NCBI GenBank assembly: GCA_002727275.1
Contig: PBWO01000028.1
Location: 14,928 to 21,526, forward strand
Length of the DNA: 6,599 nt
Source of the DNA: Methanobacteriota archaeon
Lineage (GTDB): Archaea; Thermoplasmatota; Poseidoniia; Poseidoniales; Thalassarchaeaceae
Direction: 5' to 3'
Part shown: in pieces, positions 1-6,044 of the stretch
Numbering within the stretch: position 1 is the first letter of the stretch
How the letters are laid out: each line of letters opens with the position of its first letter
Notes under the pieces: model-generated
Databases searched by the model: none
Told to the model about the DNA's origin: nothing
The model's input: the letters and a program-made list of their open reading frames with translations, nothing else
Made by a program: the position numbers and the translations under genes

Positions 1-713
1 GCTTCTACAGCATCAACTGTGGCTTGAGTGAATAGAACGGTTCGGTCCTTCTCACCCTTGCCACCGATGACAAGGGCCGACTTATCTTCCAAGTCCATGT
101 CATCGAGATCAAGACCACACAACTCGGAAACCCTCAGGCCGGTATCGAGTAGGATGGTGACAACAGGCTGAGTCAATGGATCCTCGGAGCGGGTTGCTGC
201 AGCTCGAACTCGCCCAAGCTCATTGCGGCCTAGAGTGCGTGGTAGAGATTTGCTGCGATTTGGTCTTTGTATCCAGTCAGGAATCGTATGCCCGACCCAG
301 ATTAGAAGATGAGAGGCTGCTGCCATCCTAGCGTTTATTGTGGCCGGTTTTAGATCGCCTATACTGTTGAGCCAAGAGTCCAATCTACCTTTGTTTGGGT
401 TGATTCTATTGTGAATCTCCAGCACACTGAGTGTCTGAGCCCGCTCCCACTCAATTGGCTCCTCACCAGGCAATGCCGTGGTTGCTAGAGTACGAGCTGC
501 GACAGTGTATGCCCTGATGGTGTGAGCACTCTTCTTCTCTGTTTTGAGCCTCTGCAACCAGCACTCAAACCAAGGCAATTCGGCGAGACCCTGTAGTCGC
601 GAGGGAAGGGATGCACCCTCTTCGATACCGAGTCCTGACAGCCTAGACCCGAGTCTGCCGCCCATGGCAGCTCGCATCCATACGTTTTGTTTCGCCCCAA
701 TTTCCTCTGTCAT
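1..713 (-). CDS. Tyrosine recombinase, XerC/XerD-like (C-terminus beyond the window edge)
   Basis: This is the N-terminal 237 residues of a tyrosine site-specific recombinase, which cuts and rejoins DNA through a tyrosine-DNA intermediate. Residues 46-142 look like the SAM-like core-binding domain, with a LPWFECWLQRL...SAHTIRAY pattern like that of XerC/D. The catalytic domain starts near residue 157 (SLPRTLGRNEL). It shows the first catalytic arginine, R194, in LLDTGLRVSEL, and the beta-hairpin lysine, K219, in GGKGEKDR. The HxxR, second His and Tyr motifs would lie outside the window. ATG at 713 is the first ATG after an in-frame TAG upstream, and an AGAGG purine stretch lies 6 bases before it, so the start is well supported. 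About 45 residues precede the usual domain start. It lies downstream of the rimK-like gene on the same strand. It may be the chromosomal dimer-resolving Xer/XerA enzyme or an element integrase; the visible half does not decide. Confidence 0.9.
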   Translation of the reverse strand, partial: MTEEIGAKQNVWMRAAMGGRLGSRLSGLGIEEGASLPSRLQGLAELPWFECWLQRLKTEKKSAHTIRAYTVAARTLATTALPGEEPIEWERAQTLSVLEIHNRINPNKGRLDSWLNSIGDLKPATINARMAAASHLLIWVGHTIPDWIQRPNRSKSLPRTLGRNELGRVRAAATRSEDPLTQPVVTILLDTGLRVSELCGLDLDDMDLEDKSALVIGGKGEKDRTVLFTQATVDAVE

Positions 714-745
714 TTCTCGCCTCTGGCCAATGAAGGCCGTGCATC

Positions 746-763
746 CCTGTCCCTACGGACAGG
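746..763. repeat. Perfect inverted repeat, 7-bp stem, 4-base loop
   Basis: The arms are CCTGTCC (746-752) and GGACAGG (757-763) around CTAC. In the minus-strand transcript this hairpin would lie 32 bases upstream of the recombinase ATG. It could be a 5' or 3' UTR hairpin, an operator or a recombination-site half; sequence alone does not say which. Confidence 0.6.
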
Positions 764-765
764 TC

Positions 766-787
766 CAAGTCTCCCTATTCAGACTTG
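766..787. repeat. Perfect inverted repeat, 7-bp arms, 8-base spacer
   Basis: The arms are CAAGTCT (766-772) and AGACTTG (781-787), separated by 8 bases. It lies 2 bases from the preceding hairpin, so the two could form adjacent stems in RNA or adjacent protein-binding sites in DNA. Confidence 0.5.
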
Positions 788-793
788 AATGCT

Positions 794-806
794 TCTCTTC
801 AAGAGA
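794..806. repeat. Short palindrome TCTCTT-C-AAGAGA
   Basis: A perfect 6-bp inverted repeat around a single base. One base is too tight for an RNA loop without opening the inner pairs, so a dimeric protein-binding site is the likelier reading if it matters at all. It is notable mainly because it is the third inverted repeat within about 60 bases. Confidence 0.35.
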
Positions 807-846
807 CCCGGGCGAAGCACGTTTGAGAACCGCCGTCAGATTGCCG

Positions 847-1806
847 TCAGTCCTGTGCCTCGAATGACTCTCTTTGCATCCCTGTGGCATCTTGGATGGA
901 GGGCTGGTTCGATTCTGAACGCGACTCCTCTAGTCTTCGGTTGAGTAACTTTGCAACTTCTACAGCGACCATTCCTTCTCCTACTACTGACTCGATTCCT
1001 TCGAGTCCAGGACTTGAGTTTACTTCGAGAACCAATGGACCGTTTTTTGCCTCAAGCATATCGACCCCAGCCAGATCAAGCCCGAGTTTGTTCGCCGCTG
1101 CTACTGCAATCTCTTCGAAGCGAGGAGACATCTCGACAGGCTCGACACTGCCTCCCAAGTGGAAGTTAGATCTGAACTCAGAGCCGTGTGCCCTTCTACG
1201 CATGGCGGCAACTACTCTTCCGCCCACAACTAAGGCTCTGATGTCCTTACCATGAGATTCCTGAATGTATTCCTGAACTAGTGGGCGCATATCACGCTCG
1301 AGCATCTGGTAAACCAACTGCTTAGCCTGCTGCTCGGTATGTGCTAGGAAAACTCCGGATCCGTGTGTACCCTCATTGCTCTTCACAACGCAAGGGGTAC
1401 CTCCAACCTGATTGACTGCGCGCACAGTATCCTTCCAAGTTCCTACATTCGCTGTGATGGGTACGGGAACATTCGCCTCTGTCATCAATTGACAGGCTGC
1501 GAGCTTGTCCCGACTCTTGGCGATTCCAGAACTTGAGTTGATTACTATGACCCCCATCCTCTCTAACTGCCTGACCACGTGAACACCCCTACGGGTGATT
1601 GAGTGGCCGATACGGGGGATGACCGCCTCACACTCTAGCGGCCAACCCTTGTAGTATATCTTGCCACCCTCATCATCAACTAGCACAGTAAGCTTGAGTG
1701 GATCGATAATTCGTACTGCCCAACCCACTTCCTCAGCGGCCTTGGCCAACTGCTTGGTGCTGTATAGCCCGGGCCCCCTCGATAGTATTACCAAGCGTGG
1801 GTCCAT
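847..1806 (-). CDS. rimK: RimK-family ATP-grasp alpha-L-glutamate ligase
   Basis: This enzyme couples ATP hydrolysis to formation of an amide bond, adding glutamate (or a similar amino acid) to a carboxylate end through an acyl-phosphate. In E. coli, RimK adds Glu residues to the C-terminus of ribosomal protein S6. With the start at 1806 it has 319 residues (E. coli about 300). The N-terminus (VILSRGPGLYSTKQL, then IIDPL and VIPRIG) matches RimK closely. The ATP-grasp core shows VVKSNEGTHGSGV (about 141-153), VQEYIQESHGKDIRALVVG (177-195), EFRSNFHLGG (210-219) and the metal-binding LEVNSSPGLEGIE (260-272). About 25 polar residues follow the usual end. An upstream ATG at 1884 is in frame, but it would enter the divergent gene's possible TTG start at 1860 and cut into the palindrome, whereas 1806 matches the family N-terminus. 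If the host is an archaeon, bacterial-type S6 is absent and the substrate must differ. Related families are LysX, MptN and CofF. Confidence 0.9.
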   Translation of the reverse strand: MDPRLVILSRGPGLYSTKQLAKAAEEVGWAVRIIDPLKLTVLVDDEGGKIYYKGWPLECEAVIPRIGHSITRRGVHVVRQLERMGVIVINSSSGIAKSRDKLAACQLMTEANVPVPITANVGTWKDTVRAVNQVGGTPCVVKSNEGTHGSGVFLAHTEQQAKQLVYQMLERDMRPLVQEYIQESHGKDIRALVVGGRVVAAMRRRAHGSEFRSNFHLGGSVEPVEMSPRFEEIAVAAANKLGLDLAGVDMLEAKNGPLVLEVNSSPGLEGIESVVGEGMVAVEVAKLLNRRLEESRSESNQPSIQDATGMQRESFEAQD

Positions 1807-1937
1807 GTTACCCGCCGCCCTAGTTCCCCTCTTGAGACCTTTCATCGGAGAACACGAACTTGTCTGTGAGTGTGCGTCCTGCAAGGCAGGACGCCGAAGG
1901 GGTTGAAAGCCTCCTGTATTCGCTGCTGACGGGTAGA
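1807..1937. promoter_or_regulatory. Divergent intergenic region between the rimK-like and SAP genes
   Basis: With the preferred starts (1806 minus, 1938 plus), 131 bases separate two divergent genes, so both promoters should lie here. The centre is a perfect 9-bp palindrome (1874-1894). I see no convincing TATA box/BRE or -35/-10 pair. Both start codons are preceded by a similar short string (CGGGTAAC before 1806, CGGGTAGA before 1938), which gives only weak SD potential. Confidence 0.5.
1874..1894. repeat. Perfect palindrome, 9-bp arms, 3-base centre
   Basis: The arms are GCGTCCTGC (1874-1882) and GCAGGACGC (1886-1894) around AAG. It sits 67 bases from the preferred minus-strand start and 43 bases from the preferred plus-strand start. 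That is a typical place for an operator shared by two divergent promoters, or for a hairpin in the 5' leader of either transcript. No function is established. Confidence 0.6.
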
Positions 1938-4121
1938 ATGTCGATTGAGGGCGAGCCTGACCGGGACGAACTGTCCGCGATGAAGGTCAGCGAACTTCGT
2001 CAGATGTGCAGCGACCGCGGGCTATTGGTATCGGGCAAGAAGGATGATCTGATCAACAGGCTTCTGGGGACCGAGGCGACTGAGCAAGAAGCAACAGAGG
2101 CTACCGATCCGGAAGCAGAGAACATCGATGATGCAATTGACAAGATGCTAGCGAGAGTTAGAGGCGAGGAGTCCGAAGAGGAGACTGAGTCGGAGCCAGA
2201 ACCAGAACCAGAACCCGAACCAATGGAGGCGGAGATTCTCGAGGCCGAGATAATCGAACCGGAGCCAGAACCAGAACCGGAGCCAGAACCAGAACCAGAA
2301 CCCGAGGACGATCCAGAGGAAGATCCATGGTTTTCAGGAGTAATTGCCAGTGATGACTCTGAGTTAGTACTCGACGACGATGAAGAAGAGGATGAACCTT
2401 CAGTTGTCATCAATCTGCCATCGATGACCGGTCTCAAGGACAACTGGCAGATTGCAGCGGCTGTAGGTGTAGTAGTCTTGCTTGTAGGGGCAGCGGCCGT
2501 ATTCCTAATCCAACCCGACCCCGCATTCACCGCTCGCCCGCTGCGCTATGGGGATCAAATGGACTTCACAGTCAGTGGAACATCTGTGGCTGTGACCGGA
2601 GAGGAAATGGTCGGTTACATCAGAGACTCCACATCGCCGACTCTTGATGATGTCTGTTCGGAACTGAGAGCCACGGTTTCGGGAGGGACCGGCTCGGTGA
2701 TGCTGCGAAAAGGAGATCTGAACGAGATATTTCATCCAATGGATTCCGAGTTAGAAGGAACCGTGATGGCACTCGATGCATACGGCAGACAGCGACTAAC
2801 AGTAGAGCAGACAATGATTCATGACCTATCTGTGGACCTGGAGGGCAAGGTTAGGAACGGTGAGGATTGCACAAGTACAGGATGGATTAGGGAAGACAAT
2901 ACTCTACTCTCTAATTCGGTTTCTTGGAGAGACATCACCTCTCGCTCTACAGTCAAAACCGATACGCAACTCAGCCTAGTCGACTCAGATGGCCAATTAA
3001 CATCTGCTAGAGCAGTCGTGTTTGGTGTGGAGGAGTTCGGCACGGTCGGGGACCTAGCATCTCTGCTCTTGTTCCCAATGACGCCAATCGAACTGCACGC
3101 CTTCTTCGGTGATACGCAATTGACCAAAGGACTGTCCTCGAATGACGACATATCTTGGAGTTCTGATTGGCGGTGGTCTGTAGGCAGCGAAATCAATACT
3201 GAAGACCACGGTCTCGTAACTCAAGTCTCAATCTTCCACTATGAGATTGGTAGGTGTCTAGGTCACGCCCAGATTGACATCTTAGTCAAGAATGGTATTC
3301 CATGGCCGGTAAGGCAAGAGGTTGACATCGTCATCGACAAGACGCTGGAAGGTCCGAACTGTAATTTCGTTGGCTCGAGCTTGAACGAGGCTCTGCCCGA
3401 CGGAAGAATCACGATTGTGGCCACAATCACAGAGACCTCATCCAACTCAGGGTCCGAGGCTGCTCCATGGGGCTCCTCGTATGCTGGCAGTCCGGGTAGT
3501 GGAGAGGATATTCCGGGTGGCCAGACTCAGTGGGGTTATGCGATGCCAGACCACTCAGATCAGAGAGACTTCGACTTGGAGGAGGCAGTTGACTGTTTGA
3601 TGGCAAACCACAGCACAACAGACGCGGCAATCGCTCTCGAGACAGGTGGATACGTCTGGCAAGCAGCATACTCTACTGACGAGTGGAACCTATCATGGGT
3701 CCGGGACGACGACACTGCTGGTTGGATAGTACTTGGAGCTAGGGAGTCGGGCTGCAACTTGGTCGACCAGGATGACTATGACGAGGGTACGACAATTTGG
3801 AGCAGGGATTCAATACCTGACACCCTCACCCTCGAGAAGTTGGAGCAAAGAGTACTCATGGAGTCAAGATACCCTGATCTCGAGTCTTACATTTCATCAG
3901 GAGGGAATTGGGATGATTCAGCCACTTACGGATACTTGCTGAGCGTTAGTGAGGCTAACGACGTACTAACTTCTCTACCAGTGGATGTTGGAGATGGGCA
4001 GGTAAATGTAGCCGGTTCACGGATCTGGCAGGATTCAGGTAGGGAACATACAGTCAGTTTCGCCATGAATGCTGAGAGCTCGAGGATGGTTGCTTGGTAT
4101 CACACCTCGCTACCCGCATGA
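1938..4121 (+). CDS. Membrane-anchored SAP-domain protein with Glu-Pro linker and large ectodomain
   Basis: No named family fits the whole protein of 727 residues (start at 1938). Residues 15-45 form a SAP motif (MKVSELRQMCSDRGLLVSGK, then DDLINRLL), a small helix-turn-helix fold that binds DNA or RNA. A very acidic region follows, with two Glu-Pro runs (86-95, five units; 107-122, eight units), likely a stiff, extended linker. One hydrophobic helix (about 169-191, IAAAVGVVVLLVGAAAVFLI) should span the membrane. About 535 residues then lie outside, rich in Asp, Ser, Trp and Thr, with six cysteines (240, 311, 440, 475, 553, 606) that could form three disulfides. A Gly/Ser/Pro stretch near 500-535 splits this part into two lobes. 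SAP inside and Cys-rich lobes outside is the natural topology, but it is inferred. Alternative starts are TTG 1860 and ATG 1980; the latter still keeps SAP. The gene probably heads the plus-strand operon with parA. Confidence 0.85.
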   Translation: MSIEGEPDRDELSAMKVSELRQMCSDRGLLVSGKKDDLINRLLGTEATEQEATEATDPEAENIDDAIDKMLARVRGEESEEETESEPEPEPEPEPMEAEILEAEIIEPEPEPEPEPEPEPEPEDDPEEDPWFSGVIASDDSELVLDDDEEEDEPSVVINLPSMTGLKDNWQIAAAVGVVVLLVGAAAVFLIQPDPAFTARPLRYGDQMDFTVSGTSVAVTGEEMVGYIRDSTSPTLDDVCSELRATVSGGTGSVMLRKGDLNEIFHPMDSELEGTVMALDAYGRQRLTVEQTMIHDLSVDLEGKVRNGEDCTSTGWIREDNTLLSNSVSWRDITSRSTVKTDTQLSLVDSDGQLTSARAVVFGVEEFGTVGDLASLLLFPMTPIELHAFFGDTQLTKGLSSNDDISWSSDWRWSVGSEINTEDHGLVTQVSIFHYEIGRCLGHAQIDILVKNGIPWPVRQEVDIVIDKTLEGPNCNFVGSSLNEALPDGRITIVATITETSSNSGSEAAPWGSSYAGSPGSGEDIPGGQTQWGYAMPDHSDQRDFDLEEAVDCLMANHSTTDAAIALETGGYVWQAAYSTDEWNLSWVRDDDTAGWIVLGARESGCNLVDQDDYDEGTTIWSRDSIPDTLTLEKLEQRVLMESRYPDLESYISSGGNWDDSATYGYLLSVSEANDVLTSLPVDVGDGQVNVAGSRIWQDSGREHTVSFAMNAESSRMVAWYHTSLPA
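2193..2303 (+). repeat. Hexanucleotide repeats coding Glu-Pro runs
   Basis: Two tracts of a 6-base unit (consensus GARCCN) lie at 2193-2222 and 2256-2303, encoding five and eight Glu-Pro pairs. The unit varies at the third codon positions (gag/gaa, cca/ccg/ccc), so the tract is old or under protein-level selection rather than freshly expanded. Gain or loss of a unit would keep the reading frame and change only linker length. Confidence 0.85.
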
Positions 4122-4210
4122 TGTCCTCTAATCGCAATCCGGACTTCCAAAACTGGCGTCACCTTCAACAGTCGTTCGAGCGCCGCAGGCGCTCGTATGG
4201 TCTCTACTAA
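4118..4210 (+). CDS. Possible 30-residue ORF overlapping the ends of both neighbours
   Basis: The start ATG (4118) overlaps the TGA of the SAP gene in an ATGA arrangement, with a second ATG directly after it. The stop TAA (4208-4210) lies 11 bases inside parA. The peptide is basic and aromatic (NPDFQNWRHL early, ERRRRS later, ending YGLY). ATGA overlaps usually mean translational coupling, so ribosomes finishing the SAP gene could restart here and then deliver to the parA start by terminating beside it. The Arg run is encoded by the GC hairpin, so part of the protein-like look may be a by-product of the palindrome. There is no Shine-Dalgarno sequence. It may be a leader ORF, a small protein or chance. 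Confidence 0.2.
   Translation: MMSSNRNPDFQNWRHLQQSFERRRRSYGLY
4177..4195 (+). promoter_or_regulatory. Strong GC hairpin directly before the parA start codon
   Basis: The arms CGAGCGCC (4177-4184) and GGCGCTCG (4188-4195) form a perfect 8-bp stem with loop GCA, ending one base before the ATG at 4197. In mRNA it would cover the ribosome-binding region, and no Shine-Dalgarno sequence is visible there. It could repress parA translation unless opened by upstream translation, or it could be a DNA operator or centromere-like site bound by ParA or a partner. Confidence 0.5.
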
Positions 4211-5144
4211 TGAGGACAATCTGCCTGAGGTGAACAGCGCACCTCTGATTGTCGATGCTGAGTTCACAGAGGTCGAGGGTGTCGAGACGGCACCGCTTCT
4301 GGATGCGGTTGAAGAGATTAGCACGGCAAAGGTTCGCAGACCCCTAGACCTGCCCGCCGCCCAACCGACTCCCGAAGGCAGAGCACGGATTGTGACTGTA
4401 ATCAATCAGAAAGGAGGGGTGGGTAAGACCACGACCGTGATTAACATCGCAGCCCAACTAGCCCTGAGAGGACATAAGGTACTGGTCGTTGACTCCGATT
4501 CTCAGGGCAATTGCGCAACAGGTCTGGGCGTGGACAAGAGCAAGGTCAAGGCCACTACCAGAGACCTCATCCTGAATCCCGAATCGGCCGTTCAAGCAAG
4601 ACACGCTACAGCCGTTGAAGGAGTCCATATGATCGTGGGCGATAAGACTCTGATAGGGCTCGAACAGGAGATGCTCAGGCAACTGGGCAGGGAGCGCAGG
4701 ATGAGTGAGGCGCTCGAGCCACTAATGAGTCATTATGACATCATAATCATCGATACTCCGCCTACCTTGGGACTCGTCACAATCAACGCACTGGTAGCCA
4801 GTGATGGCATACTTATCCCAGTCCAGACCGAATACTTCGCACTAGAAGGTCTAGCCATGCTAGCGGGTACGATAAGAGAGGTTAGAGGTCTCCTAAACCC
4901 GCGCTTGGGAGTGGATGGTGTGCTGCTGACTATGCATGCTCCCACCCTGCTCAACCAACAGGTCGCGAGCGAAGTAAGAGAGGCGTTTCCAGAATTGATC
5001 GTCGAGCCTGCTATCAGGCGCAACATCAAGCTCGCAGAAGCCCCCAGTCATGGCATCCCAATCCACCTGCACGAACCACGCAGCCCGGGTGGTCAGGATT
5101 ACCAGGCGATGACAACTGTGTTAGAGCGCCGGTGGGGCCTGTAA
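4197..5144 (+). CDS. parA: ParA/Soj-type chromosome partitioning ATPase
   Basis: This ATPase of the MinD/ParA family uses ATP-driven dimerisation on DNA (or membrane) to move or place DNA or protein cargo. It has 315 residues. The deviant Walker A motif is KGGVGKTT at 72-79, with signature lysine K72 and P-loop lysine K77. Walker A' is VVDSDSQGN (97-105) and Walker B is DIIIIDTPP (181-189). The C-terminal part has EYFALEGLAML and AIRRNIKLAEAPSHGIPI, close to the chromosomal Soj signature. The first 62 residues are an acidic, Pro- and Ala-containing extension not found in typical Soj; the domain proper starts at RIVTVINQ. No helix-turn-helix region is present, unlike plasmid type Ia ParA. No ParB gene follows, which is common for archaeal Soj. 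It lies 75 bases after the SAP gene and 3 bases before the permease. ATG 4197 is the only ATG before the core. Confidence 0.93.
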   Translation: MVSTNEDNLPEVNSAPLIVDAEFTEVEGVETAPLLDAVEEISTAKVRRPLDLPAAQPTPEGRARIVTVINQKGGVGKTTTVINIAAQLALRGHKVLVVDSDSQGNCATGLGVDKSKVKATTRDLILNPESAVQARHATAVEGVHMIVGDKTLIGLEQEMLRQLGRERRMSEALEPLMSHYDIIIIDTPPTLGLVTINALVASDGILIPVQTEYFALEGLAMLAGTIREVRGLLNPRLGVDGVLLTMHAPTLLNQQVASEVREAFPELIVEPAIRRNIKLAEAPSHGIPIHLHEPRSPGGQDYQAMTTVLERRWGL

Positions 5145-5147
5145 TCA

Positions 5148-6035
5148 ATGCAGGAGCAATTGGACGCCCCTGATTCCCCTAGGACAGCAGTCCTGTGGAT
5201 GCTCTTCGGCAGTTTCTGTTTTGGCACGATGAACGCCCTCGTCAAGTGGACTAGCATGCATGCAGATGTGTGGATGATCATCATGGTACGTTCGTCGGTA
5301 ATCGCCTTCGTAGTCGCTGCCTTTGCAGCCAGCAGAGGAATCAGCCTGCGAATCAACAATCACAAGACGATGTTCTTGCGATGTGCTGTGGGACTAACTG
5401 CGATGATACTCTACTTCACTGCCTTGGGTAGAATCCCAATCGGCCAGGCAGTAACCCTGCAGTACACAGCACCGCTGTTCGTTGCCCTGCTCTCAGGCAA
5501 GGTGCTCGCAGAGAGGGTCTCAGCAGGAGTCTCGCTACTGGTCTTCACTGCCTTCGCTGGAATCGTACTCATCGTCTCACCCGAGTTGGGAAAGGTAGAC
5601 CCAGACGCCCTACTTGCGCTGGGCTCAGGCTTCTTCGCCGCCTTCGCGTACATGTACGTACGAGAACTACGAACAACAGACTCTCCAACCTCTGTCGTAT
5701 TCTGGTTCGCTATCGCAAGCGTGGTTGGCACCATCGTGCAGGCAGCCCCAGATGTATTCTCATTGGACACCAAAACACTAGCAGCGCTGGTAGGAATTGG
5801 AATTGGAGCATGTGGGGGACAAGTAGGCATTACGATGGCATATCAGAGTGCTAATGCTGCCTGGGTAAGCGCATTTTCCTACTTCACGGTGATAGTGGCG
5901 GTATTCTACGGATTCATTGTGTTCGGAGAGACATTGAGCACGGCCGACTGGATAGGAGGGCTGCTGGTAGTCGGGTCTGGTGTGGCATTGGTGTTCATGG
6001 TCCCGCCCGAAGTCGAGAAGACCAGCCAGCATTGA
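5148..6035 (+). CDS. EamA-family permease of the drug/metabolite transporter (DMT) superfamily
   Basis: This integral membrane transporter has 295 residues and about ten helices: roughly 13-32, 40-60, 74-92, 98-118, 126-144, 152-172, 180-198, 209-228, 237-259 and 266-285. It shows the internal duplication of the EamA family: PLFVALLSGKVLAERVS at the end of the fourth helix mirrors FTVIVAVFYGFIVFGETLS in the ninth. A further typical point is the helix-3/4 stretch YFTALGRIPIGQAVTLQYTAPL. Family members export or import amino acids, nucleosides, S-adenosylmethionine or other metabolites; the sequence does not fix the substrate. The start ATG is 3 bases after the parA stop, with a GGTGGGG purine stretch at the very end of parA, so the two genes are almost certainly cotranscribed. 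Peptidase E follows after 9 bases, which may hint at amino-acid or peptide handling, but this is inference. Confidence 0.93.
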   Translation: MQEQLDAPDSPRTAVLWMLFGSFCFGTMNALVKWTSMHADVWMIIMVRSSVIAFVVAAFAASRGISLRINNHKTMFLRCAVGLTAMILYFTALGRIPIGQAVTLQYTAPLFVALLSGKVLAERVSAGVSLLVFTAFAGIVLIVSPELGKVDPDALLALGSGFFAAFAYMYVRELRTTDSPTSVVFWFAIASVVGTIVQAAPDVFSLDTKTLAALVGIGIGACGGQVGITMAYQSANAAWVSAFSYFTVIVAVFYGFIVFGETLSTADWIGGLLVVGSGVALVFMVPPEVEKTSQH

Positions 6036-6040
6036 GGTGA
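6034..6040 (+). promoter_or_regulatory. Strong Shine-Dalgarno site for peptidase E
   Basis: GAGGTGA overlaps the permease stop codon and ends 4 bases before the ATG at 6045. It is a 7-base match to the complement of the usual 16S rRNA 3' end (ACCTCC core). It fixes the start and shows that this organism uses Shine-Dalgarno initiation for genes inside operons. Confidence 0.85.
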
Positions 6041-6044
6041 GGCA

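Larger units (their letters stand above)
714..846. other. Intergenic gap with a cluster of inverted repeats
   Basis: This is the non-coding stretch between the stop of the rimK-like gene and the start of the recombinase. It holds three perfect inverted repeats in a row (746-763, 766-787, 794-806) and an 8-base direct repeat GCCGTCAG at 832-839 and 843-850, the second copy running 4 bases into the end of the rimK-like gene. An SD-like AGAGG for the recombinase lies at 720-724. No T-tract follows the hairpins on the minus strand, so a classical intrinsic terminator is not supported. Confidence 0.6.

Noticed and set aside
746..763. Intrinsic terminator for the ligase transcript
   Set aside because: The hairpin is good but no T-rich run follows on the minus strand.
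544..867. Plus-strand ORF across the recombinase start and the intergenic gap
   Set aside because: It overlaps a clear recombinase and the ligase end on the other strand, shows no domain pattern and is Ser/Pro/Arg-rich as expected of an antisense frame.
741..885. Direct repeat GCATCCCTGT at 741-750 and 876-885
   Set aside because: A 10-base repeat is expected by chance several times in a window of this length, and there are no element-like features between the copies.
2193..2303. Regular repeats that might be read as a CRISPR array
   Set aside because: The unit is 6 bases with no spacers and lies in frame inside a protein gene.
2000..2530. Minus-strand ORF rich in Gly-Ser and Ser repeats
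   Set aside because: It is the antisense reading of the Glu-Pro and Asp/Glu codons of the SAP gene; the repeat and length come from that composition.
4119..4199. SAP gene and parA are in the same frame, so stop readthrough could give a fusion
   Set aside because: Only one stop separates them, but a fusion would put ParA on the outer side of the membrane, and parA has its own ATG.
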